DNA from: Cylindrobasidium torrendii FP15055 ss-10 | Taxonomy: Eukaryota; Basidiomycota; Agaricomycetes; Agaricales; Physalacriaceae | DNA length: 21,210 nucleotides | Direction of reading: 5' to 3' | Assembly (NCBI GenBank): GCA_000934385.1 | Contig: KN880779.1 | Location: forward strand, 1-21,210 | Part shown: positions 11,728 through 21,210 of the stretch, piece by piece | How the letters are laid out: the number at the start of each line of letters is the position of its first letter | Numbering within the stretch: position 1 is the first letter of the stretch | Program-made: the position numbers and the translations under genes | Notes under the pieces: model-generated | Database searches by the model: none | The model's input: only the letters and a program-made list of their open reading frames with translations | Told to the model about the DNA's origin: nothing

Positions 11728-14078
11728 TTAAGTGCTGATTATAATAGAGTGCTTCCCACCACTCAAAGGCACTAACAGTCCTCCAACATCCACTTCCTGC
11801 CCGTCTACACTGAGTGGGCCATCCAGAGGCAAATGGAAAACGCCCTCTGTACCCTCCGGCGTGTCCAGCTCGAGCTCAAAGGAGTCCGCTCCCAACGTCC
11901 AGTTCACGCCGAACCATCCCAGCCCCGTTTCAAATCCTCCCTCGGCAGCTGGAAGACCCCCATTGATGTGTGGATTGAGATCCCAGGTCGCGCCTTTCGG
12001 AGATGTGACCTTGAGGCCGAGCACGTAGAATGTGAGAGCAGAGGTGGGGCCTGCGGACCATCCATGGGCGTGTGAAGTATAGGCAGCGTCGTAGTTGTAG
12101 CCACGATACGAGCGGTATCCCAGCGAACCGTTGGCTGTGTATCCTTCAAGCAACGTACTCTGAACGGACAGGTTGGTATACAACATATACCCCCATTCCC
12201 GGTGAAGCAGATCCAATGCTCGTGCGTCGTTTCCGGACTCAAAATGGGCTTGAAGCTAGGAAGGCGTCACAAACTTCCACACTCCGTGAGTCCTGAGGGT
12301 AGACTCACCTCAAACCCTCCTATAAAAGGTGAAATAGTGTCGGGTAGTTCTGGAGCTACAGATCCTAGGTCATTCCAATTGACAGTCAAGCCCTCGCTAA
12401 TCCGATTTTTCTGGTCATCGTTGATGGTCAAGTTGTAGATAACCGCAAGTGAGTTGGCGTCCTGTGGACTCAAGGTAGTTGTCGCGTTGTCCCGATACAT
12501 TCCCGTCTCTTCCACCCAGAACTCCTCGTTGAACCTGGCCTTGAGGGCAGTAGCATTTTTCGCCCACGATGACGCCAAGTCGCCTTTGTCAAGATACGAT
12601 GCCAAATCAGAGGCAGTTGTAAGGACCTAGGAAAGCCATCAGCCTACGAGAGGAAGGCCAAGTTCAGGTCAAGGCGCACACCGTAGAGAAGAGCATTGCC
12701 TTCAGCATTGTGACCGCCCCCGCCTAATCTTGCCCAGTCCCTAAGTCCAGTAACATTCATCAAACCCGACGAATCGGCCTTTCTTTCGAGAAAGGCAACA
12801 GCATGCGTGTAGTTCTCCCACACATTCTCCAACCAGTCAGTATCGCCCGAGTAGAGGTAGTAGTTGTCTGCAAAGTTGGTTAGAATCGCACAAGATGGAA
12901 TGGGGCAGTGACTAACGAGTTCCTATCAAAGTCCATGCGTGGTAGGTATCCGAATCCTTCTGGCTCAGCGGAGGACCCGACTCTGGAAGTGCGCCTGTCT
13001 CTGGGTTTATGGCAGAAAACATAGTCGACAGCGCATTTCTCGTTGGTATGAGGTCGAATGTCGACACAAATTGAGCGGGTACTGCGATACCCATATCACC
13101 AGGCCATACAGCACTTCACAGATTCTGTCAATTGCGAAAGGGATGTCCCAGAAAATTAATATCATACCGGTCTCGTTTCGCACCATCGACAATGATTGGA
13201 CCTGCGACCCCCAAGCTGGCATTATTATACCATGCTAAACAACCCATAAGCATCGAAGATTCTCCTCGCTGTAGTGGAACGGCGTACAACCAGCACTTGC
13301 GAAGGGTACCTGGCGACCCGTGTTCAAAGGGACAGTATTGGTCTGGATAGTATAGGCGCCAGCATACCAAACTATTATAGCATTAGTGGTTTGACTCTAA
13401 CTACAAGCATGAATGCACTTGCTCTTCGTCAAGAAATCCTCATCATGGAAGTCAGGGTCAGAAGCATAGAAATAACCGGTGTAGGCGCGCAAGTCTTCGA
13501 CGTGTGGCATGAAAGATATTTCGCACGATACGTTGGAGAGCTCGATGTCGGTATCTGCTTTTGAAACAATGGTCAAATATCGAAAGCCACCACGAAGCCG
13601 TTCAGCGGGCTGGGTCCAAAGGCCTTCAGATATAGGCGCGCGCACGTCCAGTATACCATCGTAGGTCATGTTTATCGCTGAGTTTGAGGAATCATCCGAG
13701 GCCAGAGGATTGACGAACATGGGAGATTCAGTGAAAGATAGAGCAAAGGAGGCGTTGTCTGCGATGATGTCGAATGTTATAGACACAAGGCCTCCGACCT
13801 AAATATCAAAGTGAGTTATAGCCTCGCTTCTTCTGCGTAGACCGAAAGACCTCCACACCATAGTCTAGCGCAACCCATGAGCCTGGTGCAAGCGTTGCGG
13901 TGCCAGCATTCTGAACGAGTTGGTCGGCTCCCTGGATCGTACCCTCCAACTTGTAAATTGCGGTGGGGTACACTGTCCTTGAGGATGGTGCAAAGTTGAA
14001 CGCGTCCCATGGGCCGCTAGGCGCAAGTGCAGCTGCAGTGCTGACAGATACTAGCGCAACGTAGGATGCTCTAAGCAT
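11728..14078 (-). CDS. Secreted GH78-like (alpha-L-rhamnosidase-type) six-hairpin glycosidase, 8 exons
   Basis: Exons (minus strand): 14078-13851, 13798-13423, 13371-13291, 13234-13168, 13113-12917, 12867-12680, 12626-12309, 12255-11728; 1983 nt in frame, 660 residues. The N-terminus MLRASYVALVSVSTAAALA is a signal peptide. An N-terminal beta-domain is followed by the (alpha/alpha)6 region beginning DEDFLTKIWYAGAYTIQTN. The family active-site block reads DGAKRDRAVWPGDMG (245-259). Later landmarks are LPESGPPLSQKDSDTYHAW, MNVTGLRDWAR, HREWGYML, and a C-terminal beta-domain from SHAHGWSAGPTSALTFY. At least eight N-x-S/T sequons fit secretion. Such enzymes release terminal rhamnose or related sugars from plant polysaccharides and glycosides; the exact substrate is not predictable. 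Intron 2 (13422-13372) is GC-AG with donor gcaagt. The start at 14078 is supported by a TATA box; the in-frame ATG at 14123 is too close to it. Confidence 0.92.
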
Positions 14079-14126
14079 GATGGCTGGAGAAAATGTGCGG
14101 AGACAAGAAGGACGAGAGTGCAAGGG

Positions 14127-14133
14127 TTTTATA
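14127..14133 (-). promoter_or_regulatory. TATA box of the GH78-like gene
   Basis: TATAAAA on the minus strand lies 48 bp upstream of the ATG at 14078. The upstream in-frame ATG at 14123 sits almost on the box and would lie before any normal transcription start. Confidence 0.55.
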
Positions 14134-14647
14134 GGCTTCTGGGAAGGTGCATCACAAGATACAAGAACGTCGAAATCGTTTCCGAAATGTGACCGACATG
14201 AAGGGATATTATTGTCTGTTCTTGTCGCCAGAGATAGTCATTCGGGCGATTGAGAAGCTGGAAAGCATCTTTATGCGTTTTCGACTTCAACGGTTTGTGT
14301 GCCAGCCAATGGTGGTCGCACATTGGCAACTGCGTTTGTCCAAAGTTTGGCATGACGGGCCGTCGGGCCGACCGCGCCACACAAAATCAGTCACTTGCAA
14401 TTGACTGAAGGCCATATTATTATTAGACTATCAAATTGAACCAACACTTCCAAGAATTCTGTTGACCTTCCCTAGCCAGCGAGAGCTTCAAGAGAGCATG
14501 AACAAGCGAGCAAAAGTCTGTACTGTGGCCTGGCTACACGTTTCTATTACTATCGACGTTACTATTGAGCATTTAACATAAAGTCCGTTGACTAGAGTCC
14601 TATTAGCGAAACCATCGAAAGCGCTGCATGCACTGCACATCATGACA
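14134..14647. other. Intergenic: GH78 promoter side and RAD54B 3' side
   Basis: About 510 bp between two minus-strand genes. Small frames (for example plus strand 14147-14404) lack any recognisable feature. An AT-rich stretch (attattattagac) lies near 14415-14430. No RNA gene or repeat was seen. Confidence 0.45.
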
Positions 14648-17600
14648 CTAAAACTCATCATCATCGAGAACCTCGACCTCACTGCTCGCATCATCAATCT
14701 CTTTCCCTTTGGAAGTCTTCATTGTGTCCTCCCTATCGTCTTCTGGGTCGGAAATCTCCTCGGCATCTTCTTCATCCTCCTCCTGGTTATCCTCCTCGTT
14801 CTCCTCATCCTCTTCCTCACTTTCACTGTCAACTCTCTTCCCTTGCTTCTTTGCCTTGGGAATAACAATCGGTGCATCCGAACTCCTCTCGAACACGAAC
14901 GACACGCTCCCCCCTGGCAAGTCACGCACACTTCGCACCCCACTCGCCTGAGCCACATTATCCAGATCCAGCGCATCAAGCAAAGCAGCGCCCTTTAGCG
15001 AGCTCGGAACAGCCTGCTTCTTCTTGTCGGAATGCAGAATATCCCTTAGAACGTCGTCCCGGACATCATCGTGTCGGACGTTGAGCAAGCAGTTGATATG
15101 TTTCCACTGTCCCAGAGACGCCAGCGCTTCCTTCTTCTTCTGCATGTACTAGGGAACATCGTTACTCAAGGTCTCAGCGAAGACATGGCAACACACCTCT
15201 TTGTCACTCTTGTTCAACTTCTTTGGGTTTACTTGAGACGCGCTCATGAACCCAGATGGTCCATCACCTTCATCCTCCGACATGTCTTCGTCTTCGTCCG
15301 CCTGCTGAGATGCGCCGGGAATCCGGTCGCACGGGCACTCGATGATCTCGTGTGTGTTGCAAGCAGTATCGGGTTGAATGCGAAAGATATCTCGAAGCTG
15401 TGCCTACTGTCAGCAATACCCCTCGCGAGGCCAATGAAGCTTAGACGTACGTCTTTCCGCGTGAAGGCATCACTCTTCGAAGATTGGTTTGCCTTGGATC
15501 ACAGTCAGTGTCTGTCGTTAAACACAGCCGATACCCTTACCGACATAAGCGCTGTAGAAGGTCCCAATCAGCCAAAAGGACATTCTCAGAAGAACGTTCA
15601 CTCACAATCACTGAGCCCAAGCTTCGTCACTTGTCGTTGGAAAATCTTCTCTACATTGACGTGTCAACACCCTGACAACTCTGCGAAGAAATCACGAACC
15701 ATCAATGGTTCCAGCCGTGAGGAAACGGTATATAAATACGGGCCGTTTCTGCCCATCACTGTACAATGTTCAGAACGTCAATGGCGGCGCAGAAAGCGAA
15801 CGCACCGATGACAGCGCGCCATAGCCTGTAGATCATGGCTTGGATTCCAATCCGAGTCGAACAACACGAGGCGAGAACCACCAATCAAGTTGATACCCAC
15901 GCCGCCAGCCTTCGAGCTCAGCAAGAAAATGACTACATATCCTGGTCAACATCTTGCTAGCATACGGTAGCAAGGACTCACAAGTGCTCTTCTGCGATGA
16001 CTTGTTGAACAGATTGACATACTCTTGACGCTTTGCAGTTGGTGTCGATCCATCCAACCGCAGGAAGCTGTACCGCTTCGCGCGACAAAAGGCTTCTAGG
16101 ATTTCAAGCGTCGACGTATAGTTCGATACTAAAACACATTTCTCTTCGGTTTTCTGGGTTGGACATTAGTGATTCCCCCTCTGTGATCAATCCACGGGCA
16201 CACCTCTTTGACATGGCCAAGCAAACGCGACAATGCAACGAGCTTCCCACTCAAAGTCATGTCCTCTATTTGTGCACCCGCTGGAATAAGACGAGTAGCC
16301 GCTTGGATTGCAACGCTGCTGGCCCCAGACAGAGTCTTCCCTTCGTGTTCGGCCTTGTCTTTCATGGCCTTGAGCAGGATGGGGCTGTTGCTGACCTTGG
16401 TCAACATGTTGATGAGCGCCAGAGACTCCGCTGCCGATTGAACAAGGTCATCGAACTTGTCCATATGTAGGACCTTGTCGAAGATGGCAAGTTGAAGCTC
16501 GGTAGGAGTAATGAAGACCACATATTCGTCTAGAGAAGACTCAACATCTTGCTCGTTCAAAGAGAAGACAGGACACACGTTTGGGAGGAAGGTAGTTGCC
16601 TAAAATTGTAGCCTCGCGACGCAGGACGAAGCTCTTTGCAATGTTCAGAAGCTGAGGATATGTTAATCGCTTGGTGTAGAAAAAAGACAATATAATCAAC
16701 CTCTGCCGAACGTGCCTCGCCCAATTCCGCTTCCTTTGAAGAGCATTGTGGGTCGCGACTCTTTAGAATGGGGCTTTCGTACACCTTCTTGAATGTCGCG
16801 TAGGTTTCCAGCAAACCAGGATTGCAGAAATCTGCCTATGGAAAACATCAGTAATGCCATACGCGTTCATATGCATCAGCAGTACCATAGCGTGGAACTC
16901 GCCCAAATCGTTTTGGATAGGCGTACCAGAAAGGATAACCCGACGAGGCGTCTTCAAGGCGCCGAACATCGATGTCGTCTTGTTAGACGCCGACTTGAGA
17001 CGATGTCCTAAAAGGCATTAGACCAACCCAAATGCTGGGCTGTAAGCACCATGCCTTCGTCGCAAATGATAAGACCAATTGGTGGGCTGTAGAGGATTAG
17101 ATTATGTGCGTACAATTGAGTGACAACTACCGTACACGCAAGATGTTAGTTTATTCCTGTGACCAATAGATGAGCCTCGCATTACAGTGTAAGAAGACCA
17201 CATACATCACTGTTCTTAAACGTTCATAGCCTATAATCAGAACTTGTTGTTGCTTCCTGCGGGATTGTTAGACTCGTACATGGCAAGTATCTGGTGGTCG
17301 TACGAGTTGATGAATACGTTGACGGAGTGGTCCCCAGCTTTGTCACAGACAGTTACACCGACCCTATCACGCCCTAACCACTTCCTGAATTCTGCTTTCC
17401 AGTTCTGATAGATGGTCAGAGACGACATCTACAAGCCCGACTTACTTACATTGATAAGGGAAACAGGGCAAACAACAAGGACTTTCTGCACAGTTGGTCC
17501 ACCACCGTAAGGGTTCTGCTCTATAGAAATGTCAATAAAGGAACCCATTTTGAATTCAACAAACGTACTCAGAAGAGTCCAAACGAGAATTATTGTCTGA

Positions 17601-19088
17601 GGATTGTTTAGCTAGTGACCGAACGCTTGAGGCATGTACTTACTTGAAGCGTCTTTCCGAGTCCCCTGCGCGTTCATAAGCGACAAGAAATGCGTCTAGA
17701 ATGTCACGCACATCTCGTCGGCCAAAATACATCCTTGACCTTCGTGTTTTCGCAAGCCCATCACACATTCATACATAAACTTGATACCTGTGATACACTT
17801 GTGAGATCAAACCTATTGAGCATCGCAGAACATACCCTCGACTTGATGCGGTCGCAAAGTATGGGTGACATTTGGGTCGAGCACGACATCAATTATGGGT
17901 CGCTGCTTGGTATTGTACCGTTTGGCTTGCGCTTCGCTAGGCTGCTTCATGACCACTGCATTAGGTTCTTGAGGGTTGTGACTGTTGTACGGTTAGCGAC
18001 GTATGGTTCAAGTGTGAAGTGCAATTCGACCCACAGAGCGACGACTTTCTTCTCCCGCTTTGCGTAGAAGGAAGCCGCTGGGATGCCCTTGGGTACAGGT
18101 GGATCGAATTTCTTGGGCGCTGGCGCAGGGGTTTCTTCCTTCACGCTCAGAGTCTGTATAATTTGAATCTCATCGTCGTCATCGCCATCATAATTGGGTA
18201 TGTCCGAGGGTTTGACGAGCTCGACAAGGCGGACCTCCCTACTGCCAAAGTACAGTAGCGCGTCTGGGCGCGCGCCAGTCTTGAAAAGACAGGTCCCTAG
18301 CCTATCCCGTTGAGTCAGCCGAGCGCATATAGACCGCAATCAACGCACTTTTTGCCCGTGTCCGAAAGTAATGTTGCCTTCTTGTCTTCGAGGACAACGA
18401 AGGCATCACCGTCCCAAACCTCCTTGCCCTTTTTGCTGACGTTACGATAATTGACCGACCAGTGAAATTTCCCTATGTTCTCTTTGAGATCCGAGGAACT
18501 TGCTTGTGACGCCGAGAACAAGCTAACACCCTGTAACGGTACCGACTTTCGCGGCTGCGCAAGGGGAATTGAATGTCGAGGTGGTCGATATGCGGACGCG
18601 GGATTCGATGTGCGGAGTGGCGGCGCAGGGCCAGGTGATGAGTTTATCATAGGTTGGGTTCCAAAGCATCTGCCTGAATAATACTCTTCGCGCGTGGTTT
18701 CGAGCTCGATGCTGACGTCTTTGCTTCCCATGGAGAATACATCCCCCATAAGCACAGGCAGGGTAACGCTTCCTGAGCCAATACTACGGTGTGGTTAGTC
18801 ATGAGAGCATATTGGTAGTGTCACGCACAATTTACTATCGGTGTCATACAGCTTTCCGCGTGTGCCCTCTACGACAAGGACACCATCTCCCTCCCAAGTC
18901 TTGTGCTTCTTCGTTTGCGGATTCCTCCTGCGCATATATGCTCAACTGTGTTCTGGATGCTGTAGACGAGCCACGCACCATTGGACGACATAATACCCCC
19001 CGGCCGGCGTCTGTCGTTTGCGGCTACCTTCTTGACTAGATTCTGCTTTGCGTTTCCCGGTCATTACAGGCATAGCGAATGATGGCAT
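14648..19088 (-). CDS. RDH54: SNF2-family DNA translocase, Rdh54/RAD54B type, 25 exons
   Basis: Exons (minus): 19088-18979, 18927-18829, 18783-18349, 18301-18035, 17981-17836, 17787-17712, 17665-17644, 17596-17569, 17520-17450, 17404-17304, 17256-17206, 17156-17136, 17086-17055, 17007-16886, 16835-16701, 16651-16579, 16529-16204, 16153-15982, 15932-15806, 15758-15700, 15650-15606, 15551-15541, 15492-15451, 15397-15197, 15148-14648; 1090 residues. Two related N-terminal modules (about 31-72 and 176-220) precede the motor. Motor landmarks are ADEMGLGKTLQ (motif I), DEGHRLKSA (485-493), [70 protein letters not shown] and [11 protein letters not shown]. The RAD54B-type features are the ELGEAR block and the extended lobe. 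The protein remodels Rad51 filaments in homologous recombination, in the nucleus. A very acidic C-tail (about 1030-1090) is unusual in length. Junctions around exons 11-13 are the least certain; exon 12 (21 nt) restores the expected spacing. Intron 13 is GC-AG. In-frame ATGs at 19070 and 19061 are alternative starts. Confidence 0.94.
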
Positions 19089-19596
19089 GATGGCGTGAAG
19101 TAGAAATGGATATGCAACGCGCTTTTGCCAACGCTGAACAAACAACGCGATCGAAGCGTAACTATATCACGTGGAGCACTTCACATTCGAAATCCAATTT
19201 GAGCCGGTGGTAAAGTGTGGTAGCCCTTTCAGATTGGGTTACACCCAAATATTTGTTGGCATTAGGTTAAAAAGTACATTCGTCTCCTAGTCTAAGTCTA
19301 TGATGGCAAGCCTCAACAATTTAAATGCGCCTTCAAAATTCCTCATTGAGTTGATCGCTCACAACTTCCTTATCCTACAACCTCCATCTTACAGAACCTA
19401 AAGCGCCCTATGGAACTTGGAACAGTCGCCGCCCAACCATTTGAAAGTCATAGAGCCATTTCTGTCAGTGTTTCGATGCTCGCCCCAGGCCCCCAGCTAT
19501 CGGTGGTGCTTTTATCCCCTTGCGTCCTCATAAGTAATGTTAGCGCGTTGGTGCCGGATCAGGGACATCCGTCCTTTTCCTCACACCACCACCGAC
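19089..19596. other. Divergent intergenic promoter region
   Basis: About 510 bp between divergently transcribed genes, the RAD54B-like translocase and the F-box-like gene, so it should hold both promoters. It is AT-rich in the middle (19240-19340). I see no clear TATA box for either gene. A short plus-strand frame at 19410-19643 overlaps the F-box start in another frame and looks spurious. Confidence 0.5.
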
Positions 19597-20838
19597 ATGC
19601 ACTCGCTGGACATTCCAGTCGAAATTTGCGAGGCGATCCTTGACCATGTTCAGAGCAGCAACGAGATTGGCGGTACTGGCAGCGAGTATTTCGAGCACAA
19701 CAGTGACAGGGCAATCCATGCCTGCGCCCTGGTTTGTCGCTCTTGGCTGCGCAAGAGCCGTTCCCTTGAATTTCGCACTTTTCATCTAGACGGGTCAAAC
19801 CGTCGAATGCTCCTCGCCGCCCAAGAAATTCTCTCTCACCCTTCTTGCTCATTTCTCTACGACGTCCGGGACTTCAAAATAACGTATCCGCCAAGCTCAA
19901 ACTTCGGTGGACACACACACGGCCTCTCATGGTTATTGAACCAGAACATCTTATCGGCCTTCCCTCGCGTGCAGAAGTTGGAATTCATCTCTTGCGACTT
20001 CACTCAATTGGACGACTGGCAGGGTTTCTGTACCCTCCCACTCTTCGGACCACACCTTACCCATCTGGTATTTGGCGCATGCTGCACAATTCGCCTCGTA
20101 GGGGATATCAGAGATATGGTCATGCGCTGCTCCAACTTGCGGACTCTTGATGTGGATGTCGAGTCCATTGAGGGCGACGAAGATAGCGCCCTGGGCCAGT
20201 TTAGCACTCTTACTACCCAACCCGCTCTGCTTCGCGTTCAGCTCACATCCATGCGCCTCGACAAGATCGACTTCACGAACGCGCGCGACGCCGCTTTCAT
20301 GGTGTCCAGCCAGAAGACTACACTCCAATCCCTCTCCCTTTCGTTCAGTCTACTTCATGTTGGAATGGGTGACTTGGAGACGTGGGTACTGTGTCAATAC
20401 GCCTTTGCGGATTCGCTGGAACTTGGTCCAGTACTCAAGCACCTGCATTTCGATATTCCGGTGCTGCAGCGTATCGACGATTTGCATTGGGGCCCAGGTG
20501 TGCAAATGATGACTCTGCCTACCGCGGCATTGTGTGTTGGGCTTGTTTTGGACAAGGTTCATATAGCGTCCTTGGTCTATACGATCGAGCTGCTTTTCAA
20601 TGGCTGGCAGGACATTTCGATGGACAGCTTGCCGCTGGATACTTTGGACTGGGAGGCCTATGGGAGAATACTAGGTCGCCCGCGATTCCAAAGTTTGAAT
20701 CAAATCATGCTGGCTTTCGAGGGTGGTGACTGGTTGGATGTAGACAAATGGAGGGCAGGCCCTGGAAAGGCTATCGAGAGGCGCCTTGGAATCAAAGCAC
20801 CACTACTCACGCAACGCAGAACGTCGCTGTGCTTCTAG
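19597..20838 (+). CDS. F-box-like protein, intronless
   Basis: The frame is open from 19537, but the ATG at 19597 gives MHSLDIPVEICEAILDHVQ, the usual start of basidiomycete F-box proteins; from there 413 residues. The F-box-like motif covers IPVEICEAILDHV, an acidic loop, then ALVCRSWLRKSR. The F-box would bind Skp1 in an SCF ubiquitin ligase. The rest has strand-loop repeats with leucine or hydrophobic spacing (RVQKLEFISCDF, LTHLVFGAC, NLRTLDVDVESI, LQSLSLSFSLL, VLKHLHFDIP) that read like irregular leucine-rich repeats, as in many such proteins. Agaricomycetes carry large families of fast-evolving F-box proteins of this type; the target is unknown. The stop is only 12 bp from the right-edge repeat arm, so the 3' UTR lies in the repeat. 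Confidence 0.8.
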   Translation: MHSLDIPVEICEAILDHVQSSNEIGGTGSEYFEHNSDRAIHACALVCRSWLRKSRSLEFRTFHLDGSNRRMLLAAQEILSHPSCSFLYDVRDFKITYPPSSNFGGHTHGLSWLLNQNILSAFPRVQKLEFISCDFTQLDDWQGFCTLPLFGPHLTHLVFGACCTIRLVGDIRDMVMRCSNLRTLDVDVESIEGDEDSALGQFSTLTTQPALLRVQLTSMRLDKIDFTNARDAAFMVSSQKTTLQSLSLSFSLLHVGMGDLETWVLCQYAFADSLELGPVLKHLHFDIPVLQRIDDLHWGPGVQMMTLPTAALCVGLVLDKVHIASLVYTIELLFNGWQDISMDSLPLDTLDWEAYGRILGRPRFQSLNQIMLAFEGGDWLDVDKWRAGPGKAIERRLGIKAPLLTQRRTSLCF

Positions 20839-20850
20839 GATGTATATGTA

Positions 20851-21210
20851 ACTTCAGGCAGGCATTGGTCAATTGTATTGCGGCAAAAGCTTTTCATATT
20901 GTTCTTCGACTGTAATCAGCGATGCATGCCGCTAACTGGCGATGCTTCACTGTGTTCTACTAAGCTAGCGACCTATTCATCTCGCGGCCGACGGATCGCT
21001 GGGTTCAACCGCTCCTCTTCCTCTAATTCGGCAAGAGTCCTTTCAAGTATTTCTGCCATTGTCATCGGTCGCACCCGAGGGAGTAAAGCCCGTGGGGTGC
21101 GAAATCTAATGCGCCATCGCTTATCCTCCTCGTTGTCATCCGCATCCTCGCTAACGGCCGCCTGTGTATAGAAGTCCCGTGCGCTCTTAGGAATGACAGA
21201 GACTGGCGAT
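20851..21210 (-). repeat. Right arm of the window-edge inverted repeat
   Basis: Read on the minus strand, 21210 to about 21040 matches 1 to about 165 of the plus strand at roughly 80-85% by eye, including cattcctaagagcgcac and ttcgcaccccacgggct. Then 20936-20851 matches 653-741 at about 90%, including gattacagtcgaag and ccaatgcctgcctgaagt. The two blocks are adjacent here, while in the left arm about 400 bp separates them. The arm ends within 12 bp of the F-box gene stop. Confidence 0.8.
20973..21209 (-). CDS. C-terminal fragment of an unknown repeated protein (right copy, 5' partial)
   Basis: An open minus-strand frame enters from the right edge and stops at TAG (20973-20975), giving 78 residues. 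It reads SPVSVIPKSARDFYTQAAV, an acidic stretch (SEDADDNEEDK), FRTPRALLPRVRPMTMAEI, and a Glu-rich end (LAELEEEERLNPAIRRPRDE). It is the homologue of the left-edge fragment at 2-247. The shared, mostly in-frame differences suggest that both were once translated. Family unknown; the rest of the protein is outside the window. Confidence 0.55.
   Translation of the reverse strand, partial: SPVSVIPKSARDFYTQAAVSEDADDNEEDKRWRIRFRTPRALLPRVRPMTMAEILERTLAELEEEERLNPAIRRPRDE

Noticed and set aside
14709..14951. Plus-strand Ser-rich frame
   Set aside because: It is the antisense of the Glu/Asp-rich end of the RAD54B-like protein, where the sense frame is supported by continuity with the motor domain.
15729..15737. 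TATATAAAT resembling a plus-strand TATA box
   Set aside because: It falls inside a coding exon of the RAD54B-like gene (the VFIYR codons on the other strand), with no gene starting downstream.

Overview
The window looks like nuclear DNA of a filamentous basidiomycete, probably an agaricomycete. The genes are cut by many introns of about 45-60 nt with GT(GC)...(C/T)AG ends and CTRAY-like branch points. The set includes a DUF6699 protein, an F-box-like protein, a cell-wall-integrity MAP kinase and a fungal-type GH78 enzyme. I rebuilt the spliced models by hand from reading frame, splice sites and family motifs; no search or alignment program was run.

Layout: (1) 1-247 holds the C-terminal end of an unknown repeated coding sequence, followed by decayed copies of its 3' part to about 965. 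(2) 966-2583 has no gene I can support. (3) 2584-4742 (-) is an 11-exon DHA2-type MFS transporter. (4) 5218-7804 (-) is a 13-exon Slt2/Mpk1-type MAP kinase with exons of 16, 10, 17 and 5 nt. (5) 7805-9832 is mostly intergenic, with two weak coding-like islands. (6) 9833-10525 (+) is an intronless DUF6699 gene. (7) 11062-11610 (-) is a phosphinothricin-acetyltransferase-like GNAT enzyme. (8) 11728-14078 (-) is an 8-exon secreted GH78-like glycosidase. (9) 14648-19088 (-) is a 25-exon Rdh54/RAD54B-like SNF2 translocase. (10) 19597-20838 (+) is an F-box-like protein. (11) 20851-21210 (-) is a second, inverted copy of the repeated coding sequence at the left edge.

The genes do not form an obvious pathway. 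They look like ordinary chromosomal neighbours: transport, cell-wall signalling, small-molecule acetylation, secreted carbohydrate degradation, recombinational repair and ubiquitin targeting. No tRNA, rRNA, CRISPR array or biosynthetic core gene was recognised.

The most unusual content is structural. A diverged inverted repeat sits at both window edges. Very small exons, down to 5 nt, are needed to rebuild conserved motifs in the MAP kinase and RAD54B-like genes. Three of 53 inferred introns appear to be GC-AG, and each falls where the family sequence requires a junction.
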